DNA of 64,000 bases from Actinoalloteichus fjordicus. Lineage in GTDB: Bacteria; Actinomycetota; Actinomycetes; Mycobacteriales; Pseudonocardiaceae. Within the stretch, counting starts at the first letter, position 1. Every line of letters begins with the position of its first letter. The DNA is taken from the NCBI RefSeq assembly GCF_001941625.1, contig NZ_CP016076.1:5440001-5504000 (forward strand), read 5' to 3'. Positions 52,378-60,648 of this stretch are shown piece after piece. Under the pieces are notes generated by a model. It saw nothing but the letters and a program-made list of their open reading frames with translations. It did no database searches and had not been told where the DNA came from. The position numbers and the translations under genes were made by a program.

Positions 52378-53343
52378 TCATTCCACCAGAAGTGCCGCCT
52401 GAATGCGTGTCAGCACCGCAGGCACGTCCACCTCGGTGACCACCCGGACCGCCGGGCGGTTCGGGCCCGGGTCGACCTCGGTGGTATAGCCGCGCCGGTC
52501 GATCAGGGTCGCGCCCCGAGTCCGGCTGCCCGCCTGCTCCACGACGACCGGATGCTCCTCGTATTCGGCGAGGTCCGGTTCCAGCAGCAGCACGGCGGCC
52601 AGCGGGTCGTGCATGACGGTGCCCAGTTCGCCCTTGCCCTCGTACACCGCGTAGGCCTCGCGATAGCGGCGGGCCCACGCCGTCATGGCGCGGGCGCGCA
52701 CACCGGGCGCGGCGGCGACGGTCTCCCACCACGGCGCGCCCGCCCACACCTGGAGCGTGACGTCCACCGGCACGATCATCAGCGGGAAGCCGGCGCTCAA
52801 CACCTGGTCGGCGGCCTGCGCGTCGTGGGCGGCGTTGGCCTCCGAGTGGGCCGTGATGTTGCCAGGCCGATGGAAGGCGCCGCCCATCCAGATCACCGAG
52901 CGGACCAGGCGCGGCAGGGCCGGTTCGAGGTGCAGGGCGAGTGCGAGGTTGGTCAGCGGCCCGAGCGCGAGGATCGACAGCTCGCCGGGGTTCTCGCGGC
53001 AGAGCCGGGCCAGTCGGACGGCCGCGTGCTCGTCGACCGGCCGCGCCGAGGCGGCGGGTCCGGCGGCGCCGGACAGGCCGTCGTCGCCGTGCACGAACCC
53101 GCCGCCGGACAGGGCCGACCGATCCAGCGGCAGTTCGGCGCCGACGGCGACCGGCACCGCGCCGAGTCCGCCGACTTCCAGGATGCGCAGGGCGTTCTCC
53201 GCAGCGGGCCGAGCGGCGAGATTGCCGTGCACGCTGCCGACCGAGACGATCTCCACCCGGTCGCGCTGGGCGGCCAGATAGAGCAGTGCGACGGCGTCGT
53301 CCACCCCCGGATCGGTGTCGACGATCACTCGAATCGGTGCCAT
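52378..53343 (-). CDS. Inosine/uridine-preferring nucleoside hydrolase
   Basis: A 321-residue enzyme that hydrolyses ribonucleosides to base and ribose in purine or pyrimidine salvage. The calcium-binding motif V-D-T-D-P-G-V-D-D-A is at the N terminus (residues 8-17), followed by S-V-G-S-V-H-G-N, L-G-P-L-T-N-L-A-L and the C-terminal T-V-M-H-D-P-L-A-A with conserved H-D. The ATG at 53343 has GGAGGGAG upstream; the ATG at 53361 is less likely. It is a single gene, and the substrate preference cannot be read. Confidence 0.94.
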   Translation of the reverse strand: MAPIRVIVDTDPGVDDAVALLYLAAQRDRVEIVSVGSVHGNLAARPAAENALRILEVGGLGAVPVAVGAELPLDRSALSGGGFVHGDDGLSGAAGPAASARPVDEHAAVRLARLCRENPGELSILALGPLTNLALALHLEPALPRLVRSVIWMGGAFHRPGNITAHSEANAAHDAQAADQVLSAGFPLMIVPVDVTLQVWAGAPWWETVAAAPGVRARAMTAWARRYREAYAVYEGKGELGTVMHDPLAAVLLLEPDLAEYEEHPVVVEQAGSRTRGATLIDRRGYTTEVDPGPNRPAVRVVTEVDVPAVLTRIQAALLVE

Positions 53344-53613
53344 CGGGCGTGCTCCCTCCATCGTGCCGCCGTGCTTCGCAATAGTCCGGCCCGCAGTAGA
53401 TCACGTTGGGGGGCGGCGGCCGGGCGGTCACCGCGCACCCGTGGAATCAGGCCGCCGCGTCCCCCGCGCTGATCAGTCTCGGTGATCGTCAGGTCGATTC
53501 TCGTTCGCCGACACTGAGCCTGACTGCGCCCCGAGTCGGCGACCATCCAGCGTGGGTTGTGACCCGGGTTTCCCCGCCCACGCCGCGGCCGAGGCGGTGC
53601 CCGCCGACGAGAG

Positions 53614-54303
53614 TCAGCCCGGCACCTCGGCAGGCACCACGTCGCGGTACCGCCGATAGGCCGCCTTCTCCCACCCACTCGTTCCCTCGATCTCCTCTGG
53701 CGACAGCGGATCGGGCAGCGGTCCCGCGTGGAACGCCTCGCGCGCCGCATCGTCGACCCACTGCGAGTAGGCGAGTGCTCTGGTGCCGTCCACACTGCGA
53801 TGCAGGTAGAGCGCCGTCCGTCCCGGCACCGGTCTGGCGGCCGCGTCGGTCCACGCGTCGAGCAGCCGCGCCTGTGCCTCGACGTCCTCGGTCCGCATCG
53901 TGGTGATCTCGATGCTGCCCGCCGCACGGTGGTCGACGCCTGCCGTCGTCGCACCCGCGCCGATGGCGCGGTGCAGCCGGTAGCGAACCACGCCCGGCCG
54001 CTCTATGCCGGGAACGTCCTCATCGATGCTCCGGACCATCGCCGGACGCCGGGTTCGCATGAAGGCCAGATGATCCGGGTCGCTCCGCCACTGCGCGTAG
54101 TTGAGCACCGTGGTGCCGTCCAGGCTCAGCAGGCAGGTGAGAGCAAGGAACCCGGCAGGCCAGGGCGGCTGCTCCCATTCGCCGATCAGCGAGTCGGATG
54201 CGGCGCGCTGCCGCTGTGGCGATCCGACGATCCACGGACTGATCAGGATCGTTCCTACGTCAGATCGGCTCGCCACGCGTCGTGACTGGCGTCCTGTGGT
54301 CAT
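53614..54303 (-). CDS. Two-domain ABM-like (dimeric alpha/beta barrel) protein, copy A
   Basis: 229 residues with two barrel units. Each contains the ABM-like core ending in a V-L-N-Y-A-Q-W or A-L-A-Y-S-Q-W strand: L-L-S-L-D-G-T-T-V-L-N-Y-A-Q-W (about 67-81) and L-H-R-S-V-D-G-T-R-A-L-A-Y-S-Q-W (about 170-185). Such antibiotic-biosynthesis-monooxygenase folds act in oxidation of polyketides or as small heme or quinone enzymes; here the function is unknown. ATG 54303 follows AGCGGAG. A paralogue lies at 57536. Confidence 0.8.
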   Translation of the reverse strand: MTTGRQSRRVASRSDVGTILISPWIVGSPQRQRAASDSLIGEWEQPPWPAGFLALTCLLSLDGTTVLNYAQWRSDPDHLAFMRTRRPAMVRSIDEDVPGIERPGVVRYRLHRAIGAGATTAGVDHRAAGSIEITTMRTEDVEAQARLLDAWTDAAARPVPGRTALYLHRSVDGTRALAYSQWVDDAAREAFHAGPLPDPLSPEEIEGTSGWEKAAYRRYRDVVPAEVPG

Positions 54304-54374
54304 GTCAAAAGCTCCGCTCATCACGTCGGGGGGGGAACACGATCATCCTGCAAGCCGAACCAAGGTTCAGGTCA

Positions 54375-54704
54375 ATGGCCGGCACCGATCGGCGAGGAGT
54401 GGTTGCCGATCCGAATCGATGCCGGGACGGCTGCCGGGAAGACTGCCGGGAAGACTGTCGTGCCGACCCCAACGGCGCGAGGTACTCGTTCGTCGGGCTG
54501 CCGACCAGCGTCCGCGAAGGACTTTCACGGCTCACGCGCCGGATGGGGCGCACCGATACCGGAGCCGACTTCATCGTCCGCCCGGACGGCGAACGGGTGT
54601 TCCTGGAAGCCGATTCCGGACCGCAGTTCGACTGGTTGGAATCAGCGACCGGCACCGACGTGGTCGGCGCGATGGCGCGACGACTGGCGAAGGGGCTCAC
54701 GTGA
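54375..54704 (+). pseudogene. Truncated ATP-grasp peptide-maturase remnant
   Basis: The C-terminal 65 residues (Y-S-F-V-G-L-P-T-S-V-R-E-G-L..., then T-G-A-D-F-I-V-R-P-D-G-E-R-V-F-L-E-A-D-S-G-P-Q-F-D-W-L-E) match the end of ATP-grasp enzymes of the graspetide maturase type, where the usual reading is F-L-E-x-N-x-x-G-Q-W-x-W. Here the metal-site Asn appears replaced by Asp-Ser. The whole ATP-binding N-terminal two-thirds is missing; the 54375-54475 part has a C-R-E-D repeat and is not homologous. It is a dead fragment, or possibly a novel short protein. No precursor peptide gene is seen. Confidence 0.6.
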
Positions 54705-54923
54705 CGGTCACCGCATGGCCGGGTCTTGCCGACGACCCGGTGAACGAACCCGTCGCAACGGGCAAGGTCTCCTCGGGCGCGGCGAGGCGGCGGGTCCGCA
54801 GTAGACCACGGGTCGACGGGAGTCCGGCGGGTGGTCGGGTCGGCTGCGATATCCGGATGCGGGCGGGCGGTCGCGCGGCTACCTTTCCGGCGGAGTCGAT
54901 CGCCGACGACGAGGGGAGCCAGG

Positions 54924-55841
54924 ATGCGGGCCGACGACGGGACGACGCGGGTCGTCATCGAGGAGTTCCCGGTCTCGACGTCGGCGGCGGGCCCGTACGG
55001 CGTCGCCGCCGGGCCGGACGGCGCGTTGTGGACCACCCTCGTCCACGCGGGCGCCATCGCGAGGGTGGCGACCGACGGCGAGGTCCGGGTACATCCGCTG
55101 TCCTCGGCGACGGGCGGCCCCACCGTCATCGTCCCCGGCCCGGACGGCGCCCTGTGGTTCAGCGAGTATCGAGGCCACCGGCTCGGCCGGATCACCACCA
55201 CAGGCGAGGTCGCCGAGTTCGACCTGCCGACGCCGGAGGCGGGTCCGTACGGCGTGGCCGCCGGGGCCGACGGGGCGCTGTGGTTCACGGAACTGGCGGC
55301 GAACCGCATCGGTCGCTGCACCGTCGACGGCGAGGTCACCGAGTTCCCGCTGCCCGTCCCGGACGCCATGCCCTCGGCGATCACGGCCGGTCCCGACGAC
55401 GCGCTGTGGTTCACGCTGAACCAGGCGAACGCGATCGGCCGCATCGACCTGCGCGGCGCCGTCACGCTTCGACCGCTGCCGACGCCCGCCGCCGCGCCGG
55501 TCGGCATCACCCTCGGCGGCGACGGTGCCCTGTGGTTCGTCGAGATCGGGGTGAGCGCCGTCGGCCGGATCAGCGTCGACGGCGAGATCACCGAGTTCCC
55601 GCTGCCCGACTCGAACGCCCGTCCCCATGCCGTCGTCGCGGGCCCGGACGACGCCTGCTGGTTCACCGAGTGGGGTGGCAACGGGATCGGGCGCATCGAG
55701 TATGGCGGCCGGACCGAGCGGTTCCCGCTGCCGACTCCGGCCTCCGAGCCGCACGGCATCGCCCTCGGCCCGGACGGCGCGCTCTGGGCGGCGTTGGAGT
55801 CCGGGGCGCTTGCCCGGGTCTCCCTCGGTCCGGGCGGCTGA
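54924..55841 (+). CDS. vgb: Virginiamycin B lyase (streptogramin B lyase)
   Basis: A 305-residue seven-bladed beta-propeller lyase that linearises type B streptogramins by elimination. Repeats of the type G-P-D-G-A-L-W-F-T-E and I-G-R-I run through the whole length. Residues matching the family active site are visible: R-P-H-A-V-V (His) in blade 5-6, and S-E-P-H-G-I (Glu and His) near the end. ATG 54924 is preceded by GGGGAG. Homologues are common in soil actinomycetes and may serve self-protection or intrinsic resistance. IS debris lies directly downstream. Confidence 0.9.
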   Translation: MRADDGTTRVVIEEFPVSTSAAGPYGVAAGPDGALWTTLVHAGAIARVATDGEVRVHPLSSATGGPTVIVPGPDGALWFSEYRGHRLGRITTTGEVAEFDLPTPEAGPYGVAAGADGALWFTELAANRIGRCTVDGEVTEFPLPVPDAMPSAITAGPDDALWFTLNQANAIGRIDLRGAVTLRPLPTPAAAPVGITLGGDGALWFVEIGVSAVGRISVDGEITEFPLPDSNARPHAVVAGPDDACWFTEWGGNGIGRIEYGGRTERFPLPTPASEPHGIALGPDGALWAALESGALARVSLGPGG

Positions 55842-55913
55842 TCGGCGGGGTCCGGCGTCCGGCGTGCTGCCGCCGTCCGCGACCGGCTGCTGTGCGGCGG
55901 CCTGCTGGAACGA

Positions 55914-56130
55914 ATCCCACGTGCCGTCACCACCGTAACGGCGGTGCCGTTTCCACCACGTCTGCCACGCCCCCGAACTCGACCGGCACATCGCGACAGG
56001 CCAGCCCGCACCAGAACCGGTAGATGATCCCCTCGGCCACCCGGCGGTGATCAGCGAACGGCCGACCCGGTAGGCCATCCGACGAAGGCAGCAGCCGTTC
56101 CAGCCGGCGCAGGACCGCACCGGTCGACAC
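55914..56130 (-). pseudogene. N-terminal remnant of an IS5-family transposase, frameshifted
   Basis: The frame from 56130 reads L-L-P-S-S-D-G-L-P-G-R-P-F-A-D-H-R-R-V-A-E-G-I-I-Y-R-F and R-D-V-P-V-E-F-G, a typical IS5/IS112-type transposase start. The homology then continues in another frame (A-W-Q-T-W-W-K-R-H-R-R-Y-G-G-D-G-T-W-D, 55970-55914), so there is a frameshift near 55970. The catalytic domain is missing. It lies downstream of vgb in opposite orientation. Confidence 0.8.
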
Positions 56131-56248
56131 GAATCAGCCTGCCGAATCCACACATCCCAGCGGAATCCGCCTGGCCGGACGCAGTTCTTCTACCGGTAGC
56201 CGAGCGACACCCGAGTGCAGGCAGGGCCCCTCTGACCGGACCCGGCGC

Positions 56249-57025
56249 CTACGGCAACGACGCCCAGAACGACTGCAGAGCCGTGACCGTCGCGTCCGGC
56301 CCTTCCATCATCCACCAGTGGTTGAGCCCCGCCAGCTCCGCCGTACGAGCGCCGAGCCCGAGGGCCATCTCCCTGGATCGGGCCGGGTCGTCGGAGTCGT
56401 CGGCGGTCGCCCGCAGCACGAGGCCGGGCGCCGACGTGGGCCGGGACATCTCGGCACCCCAGTCGGCGAAGATGTTGGGCGTCGCCGACCGGTAGAGCGC
56501 GAGGATGCTCTCGCCCATCGTGTCGTCGATGTCCTTCTCGATCTGTGCCGCGTCCGTCGGTGTCGGGCAGGACGCCAGCAGCGCGGTCTTCATCCAGCCG
56601 GGTTCACCGGGGCGACCGCCTGCGTCGGCGGACGCGGCCACGAACGCCGCCATCCAGTCCTCGCCGCGACCGGGAGTGCGCCAGATCTGCGCCATGTCGT
56701 GCCAGACGACGTCGCGGTGCGTCACCGAGGCACAGTCCACCGCCCAGCTGCGCACCGGGACGTCAAACGCGGTGACCACCCGCAGCACGATGCCTGCTCC
56801 CCAGTCGTGCCCGACGACGTCGACCGGGCCGTCGATCCCCCGCAGCTCCGTGGCCAGCCACTGCGCGTACTCGTCCTTCGTGGCGCCGAAACCGGCGGGC
56901 CTCGGCGCACCGAAACCGGGCAGGTCGAGGGCCACGCTCGGCACCCCGGCGTCCGCTAACCGCGCACGCACGCCGTTCCAGATCACGCCCGTCTCCGGGA
57001 CCCCGTGCAGGAACACTGCAGTCAC
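56249..57025 (-). CDS. Alpha/beta hydrolase (epoxide hydrolase/haloalkane dehalogenase-like)
   Basis: 258 residues from GTG 57025, with GAGGAG upstream. Motifs: F-L-H-G-V-P-E-T near the N terminus (oxyanion region), D-L-P-G-F-G, and nucleophile elbow V-V-G-H-D-W-G-A-G with Asp as nucleophile, typical of epoxide hydrolases and dehalogenases. The catalytic His is likely that in L-N-H-W-W near residue 238. There is no signal peptide. It is flanked by two transposase remnants, which suggests past mobility of this region. The substrate is unknown. Confidence 0.88.
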   Translation of the reverse strand: MTAVFLHGVPETGVIWNGVRARLADAGVPSVALDLPGFGAPRPAGFGATKDEYAQWLATELRGIDGPVDVVGHDWGAGIVLRVVTAFDVPVRSWAVDCASVTHRDVVWHDMAQIWRTPGRGEDWMAAFVAASADAGGRPGEPGWMKTALLASCPTPTDAAQIEKDIDDTMGESILALYRSATPNIFADWGAEMSRPTSAPGLVLRATADDSDDPARSREMALGLGARTAELAGLNHWWMMEGPDATVTALQSFWASLP

Positions 57026-57135
57026 ATCCGGCTCCTCATCTGTAGTTCGCGACTGTTGATCACGCTACCTACAGGGCTGCGGCGGGGCGGCCACCGGCGG
57101 TCGACCGCATCGACCACCGTGGCCCTCACCTCGTC

Positions 57136-57255
57136 GAACGCGGATTCTGCAGCGCCCCACAGTGGCGCGGCCTCACGACCCGCTACGACGAACTCGCGCT
57201 GACCTGTCGCGGCGGGGTTGTCCTGACGGCGATCATCACCGGGCTACGAGCATGA
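57136..57255 (+). pseudogene. C-terminal remnant of an IS5-family transposase
   Basis: Forty codons read E-R-G-F-C-S-A-P-Q-W-R-G-L-T-T-R-Y-D-E-L-A-L and then V-V-L-T-A-I-I-T-G-L, ending TGA 57253-57255. This matches the end of IS5-type transposases (E-R-x-F-x-x-L-K-Q-W-R-G-L-A-T-R-Y-D). No upstream transposase part remains in frame. Orientation is opposite to the 55914-56130 fragment, so they are probably from two insertions or a rearranged one. The rest of 57026-57535 shows no gene. Confidence 0.7.
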
Positions 57256-57535
57256 GGACACACAGCCCGGGCAACCGTTCGACCGGGCCGGACATCGGTG
57301 TCGGCCACAGGATCGCCGCCGCCTGCAGCGGGCACGAACCCCCGTGCCTGCCATCGATCGCGCCAGTCCCGGCCCGTCGGCATCCGCGACACCAGGCTGG
57401 GGATCGATCGTGTTCATGAGCCGTTCCTCTCGGACGGTTCTCGATTCCGATCACTCCAACGTGGAACCGAGGGGACGTCCTCCTCACACGACATCGGTCC
57501 GTCGACTGGAGCACCGAACCGGCGGTGTGTCGGTC

Positions 57536-58210
57536 TCACCCCACCGTCTCGACGCCGCCCAGGAATCGGTACTGGCCCACCTCGATCAGCCAGGCGCCGG
57601 GAAACCGGGCCAGCATCCGCAGCTGTTCCCGGTTCGCGGTCATGCCGACGAACTCGTCATAGGCACCGTGCTCGGCCCACTCCATGTACTGGAACACCCG
57701 GTGCCCGTCGAGGCTGGCGTGCATGTACACGGCGAGCAGGCCCGCAGGCCTGCTCTCCTCGAACACACCGATCACGATGTCGCAGAACTCGTGCTGTTGA
57801 TCAGGTCCTGCCGTCTCGTAGACGGTGATGCTGATCCGTTCGAAGTGCGGCCTCGGGTCGCGCAGCACAGCGGACCGGTACACCCGGTACGGAACCGCCC
57901 CCGGCCGTTCGATCCCCTGGACCACCCGATCGACGAAGCGCAGCATCGACGGTCGCTCCACGGCGATGAAATGACGCAGTGACTTCTCGTCCACCCATTG
58001 GGAGTACGTGAGCATCCCTCGGCCGTCCAGGCTCGCGTAGCAGCTGATGGAGATCAGGCCGTCCAGCCACCCCCAGCCGGACCGCTCGGCGAGCAGCGCT
58101 TCCGCCGCGCGGGTCTGCTTCTCCGGTCCGTCGACGATCCAGCGGCCCATCAGGGCCAGGTCGGCGTCGGCACGGTCGATGGCGGGCGGATGCTCCCGAC
58201 GACCGGACAC
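57536..58210 (-). CDS. Two-domain ABM-like protein, copy B
   Basis: 224 residues from GTG 58210, preceded by GGGGGAGGCCG. It has two barrel units like the 53614 protein: Y-A-S-L-D-G-R-G-M-L-T-Y-S-Q-W-V-D-E (about 62-79) and Y-M-H-A-S-L-D-G-H-R-V-F-Q-Y-M-E-W-A-E (about 160-178), and the shared linker R-F-V-D-R-V-V-Q-G-I-E-R-P-G. The two proteins are clear paralogues, 3 kb apart. Possible roles are monooxygenase-like or dimeric sensing; none is shown. Confidence 0.8.
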   Translation of the reverse strand: MSGRREHPPAIDRADADLALMGRWIVDGPEKQTRAAEALLAERSGWGWLDGLISISCYASLDGRGMLTYSQWVDEKSLRHFIAVERPSMLRFVDRVVQGIERPGAVPYRVYRSAVLRDPRPHFERISITVYETAGPDQQHEFCDIVIGVFEESRPAGLLAVYMHASLDGHRVFQYMEWAEHGAYDEFVGMTANREQLRMLARFPGAWLIEVGQYRFLGGVETVG

Positions 58211-58524
58211 CGGCCTCCCCCTTTCTGCTGGCCCCACGCCTGGCGTGGTCGACGCGGTCTTGCAGGCAGCCTGACATGGCACGCAGCGGGCCGCCCGTCG
58301 CGAAGGACCGTCCCGTGCGCGGTCGGGGGTCGAAGCGGAACCCCGTCGGGTGTCGCCCACTCGGTCGAGGATCGGCCGAGGCACCGAGGACGGGCCGCAG
58401 AGCCGCCGGGCGCTCGGACTCCCGGCGTCAGGCGCGAGGCCGGTCCGCCGAGGTCAGGAGCCGTCCCGGCTCCTGCTCGACGGCGGCGGATCGCACAGGC
58501 AGCCCGCACCCGGCGGCGACGGGC
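58211..58524. other. Intergenic region without supported gene
   Basis: About 310 bases, very G/C-rich. The frames on either strand have no ribosome binding site. It presumably holds the promoter for the ABM-like gene starting at 58210. No hairpin of note. Confidence 0.45.
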
Positions 58525-58893
58525 TCAGGCGAGGGCGGCCAGCCGGGCGTCGAGCGCGTCGAGATCGGGGAGGAACCACACGTGACGACCCCGATTCGAC
58601 TCCTCGACCAGGGCTCGCAGCGCCGAACTCGACGCCAGGTGCGCGGCGATGTCGCCGATGACGGCCAGCCGCACGTTGTAGTTGACGAACTTCTGCATGA
58701 CCTCGCCCGCGAACCCGGTGCGCAGGCGGTAGAAGCTCTCGTCCAGCCGCCCGGCGGGGACGGCCACCGCCTTGGCGCCGAGGAAGGCGGCGCCGACCAG
58801 GTCCAGGGCGTCCTGAATCGTGGTCACCGTCGGCCCCGCCGGATCGCACACCAGGACCGAGACGCCTGCGCGCTGCTCCAGCACGTCAGTCAC
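58525..58893 (-). CDS. DUF4180 protein
   Basis: 122 residues. Pattern of the DUF4180 family: I-Q-D-A-L-D-L-V-G-A-A-F, G-A-K-A-V-A-V-P, L-D-E-S-F-Y-R-L-R-T-G-F-A-G-E-V-M-Q-K-F-V-N-Y-N-V-R-L-A-V-I-G-D-I and V-W-F-L-P-D-L-D. The function is unknown. The GTG start at 58893 overlaps the end of the HTH gene by 8 bases, so the pair is an operon, and the DUF4180 protein may act with the HTH protein. Confidence 0.88.
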   Translation of the reverse strand: MTDVLEQRAGVSVLVCDPAGPTVTTIQDALDLVGAAFLGAKAVAVPAGRLDESFYRLRTGFAGEVMQKFVNYNVRLAVIGDIAAHLASSSALRALVEESNRGRHVWFLPDLDALDARLAALA

Positions 58894-59338
58894 CGTCCAC
58901 CTCCGAGGTCAGCAGCCCGTTGTCGCCGTCGAGGACGCTGTCGAGCAGGCGCAGCACCTCGGCGCTCTCGGCGAGGCAACCTAATATCACGATCTTCATA
59001 CGGTGTCGCTCCTGGTCGTAGACGGTCTGGAGGCGCAGCGGGCGCGCCGGGTCGCGGGCGGTGTTCACCGAGGCCAGGACGAGCGTGCCCAGCCGATCGG
59101 CCGAGGCGGGCGAGACCCCGTCGATCTGCACGATGCTGGAGACCTCCGGGGCGGCGACTCGGGCGGGCCGGGGCTCGGGACGCCCCAGCAGAGCCTGCAG
59201 GTCGGCGGGCGCGATCCGGTACTGCTTGCCGATCCGCACCGCGGGCAGCCTGCCGGAGCGGATGTAGCCGCGCACGGTGCGGACGTGCAGACCGAGCCGA
59301 TCCGCCACCTGTTCCACCGAGAGCATATCCTCACTCAT
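58886..59338 (-). CDS. Helix-turn-helix (MerR/excisionase-type) DNA-binding protein
   Basis: 150 residues from ATG 59338 with GAGGGAC upstream. The N terminus (M-L-S-V-E-Q-V-A-D-R-L-G-L-H-V-R-T-V-R-G-Y-I-R-S-G-R-L-P-A-V-R-I-G) is a winged-helix excisionase-type HTH. The C-terminal half (about 90-150) has an alpha/beta pattern (R-M-K-I-V-I-L-G-C) not otherwise recognised. It probably regulates its own operon with DUF4180. There is no integrase nearby, so it is not likely to be a phage excisionase. Confidence 0.85.
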   Translation of the reverse strand: MSEDMLSVEQVADRLGLHVRTVRGYIRSGRLPAVRIGKQYRIAPADLQALLGRPEPRPARVAAPEVSSIVQIDGVSPASADRLGTLVLASVNTARDPARPLRLQTVYDQERHRMKIVILGCLAESAEVLRLLDSVLDGDNGLLTSEVDGD

Positions 59339-59468
59339 CAGTCCCTCAATGACGCAGAATAGGTATAGATAGGGAAGTTTAGCGCACATCGATCCCGACG
59401 GGCCGCTCCGGCGCGGCTCCCGCCGTACGGCCGACGCCGAAGATCGCCGAGCATCGGAGCGCGGGTTC

Positions 59469-59481
59469 TAGACTCCGGCGC
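59469..59481 (+). promoter_or_regulatory. Candidate -10 box for a leaderless kinase transcript
   Basis: TAGACT at 59469-59474 ends 7 bases before the kinase ATG at 59482 and there is no ribosome binding site. This is the layout of leaderless genes in actinobacteria. No convincing -35 box is visible. Confidence 0.5.
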
Positions 59482-60648
59482 ATGGCAGTCGTCGGCGGGA
59501 GACGCCGCGGACAACGGAGCGGTCGGCACGACGACGGGCTGATCGCCCTCGCGGTCACGATCATCGTCGTCACCGGGACCCTGTTCGACGATCACGACCC
59601 CGGTCACCCCGACGCCCTCAATGTCTGGGGGTGGCTGCTGATCCTGCTGGCCTGTGCGGCCCTGCTGGTGCGCAGCCGTTTCCCCGTCACGGTCGCGCTG
59701 CTCGCCCTCGCCTCCTGCTGCGTGTATTACCCGGTGTTCGCCGTGGACGGGCCGTTGATGGTGACCTTCGCCGTGGGCCTCTACACCGTGGCCGCGCGCG
59801 GCCACCTGACGGTGGCGGTGCTCATGGCCGTCGGCACCATGCTCGCGGTCGGCTACGGCGAGGCGGGGGCCGAGTACCGCAACGTCGACGACGCCACGAT
59901 GTTCCTGCTCGCAGGCTGGCTGGTGGCCGTGATCTCGATCGGCGCCGTGCAGCGCAATCGACTCGCCTACCTCCACGAGGTCGAGCAGCGGGCCGCCGTC
60001 GCCGAACGCGGTCGAGTCGAGGAGTCCAGAAGGCAGGCCAGCGAGGAACGGTTACGGATCGCCAGGGAGCTGCATGACGCTCTCGGGCACAACATCTCGC
60101 TGATCAACGTCCAGGCCAGCGCGGCGCTGCATCGCTTCGACGAGGACCCGGCCCAGGCCAGAGCCGCCCTCGACGCCGTCAAGAAGGCCAGCGGCTCGGC
60201 GTTACGGGAGCTGCGCGCGACCCTCGGGATGCTGCGGCAGGTCGACGAGGCCGCCCCCGCGATCCTTTCGCCCAGCCTGGACCGCGTCGACGAACTCGCC
60301 GCCCAGGCTCGGTCGACAGGGCTGGCGGTGACCGTCGAGGTGACCGGTGCCGCGCGCGAACTGCCCGCCGAGGTCGATCGCGCCGCCTACCGGATCATCC
60401 AGGAGGCACTGACCAACGTGGCCCGGCACGCGAATGCGGGGACGGCTCACGTGACGATCGGGTACGAGCGCGAAGATGTGCGCGTGACGGTCGACGACGA
60501 TGGACGAGGCGGTGTCCCGGTGCCGGGGAACGGCCTGCGGGGCATGGACGAGCGAGCGCGGGCGCTCGGCGGAGAACTCGCCGTGGGCAGCAGGCGCGAG
60601 GGCGGCCTCCGGGTGACCGTCCGGCTTCCGACGGGTGCAGGCCGGTGA
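59482..60648 (+). CDS. NarL-type sensor histidine kinase
   Basis: A 388-residue membrane protein. Four or five hydrophobic segments (about 15-140) form the sensor part, followed by a coiled stretch and HisKA_3 domain with phosphoacceptor His in R-I-A-R-E-L-H-D-A-L-G-H-N (about residue 197), then an HATPase domain (L-T-N-V-A-R-H-A, V-D-D-D-G-R-G-G, G-N-G-L-R-G-M-D-E-R-A). It signals to the coupled regulator at 60645 (GTGA overlap). Proximity to cyd genes suggests, but does not show, a respiratory or stress signal. Confidence 0.94.
   Translation: MAVVGGRRRGQRSGRHDDGLIALAVTIIVVTGTLFDDHDPGHPDALNVWGWLLILLACAALLVRSRFPVTVALLALASCCVYYPVFAVDGPLMVTFAVGLYTVAARGHLTVAVLMAVGTMLAVGYGEAGAEYRNVDDATMFLLAGWLVAVISIGAVQRNRLAYLHEVEQRAAVAERGRVEESRRQASEERLRIARELHDALGHNISLINVQASAALHRFDEDPAQARAALDAVKKASGSALRELRATLGMLRQVDEAAPAILSPSLDRVDELAAQARSTGLAVTVEVTGAARELPAEVDRAAYRIIQEALTNVARHANAGTAHVTIGYEREDVRVTVDDDGRGGVPVPGNGLRGMDERARALGGELAVGSRREGGLRVTVRLPTGAGR

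Noticed and set aside
58886-59338. Excisionase of an integrated element
   Set aside because: The HTH resembles excisionases, but there is no integrase, attachment repeat or tRNA nearby and the partner is DUF4180.
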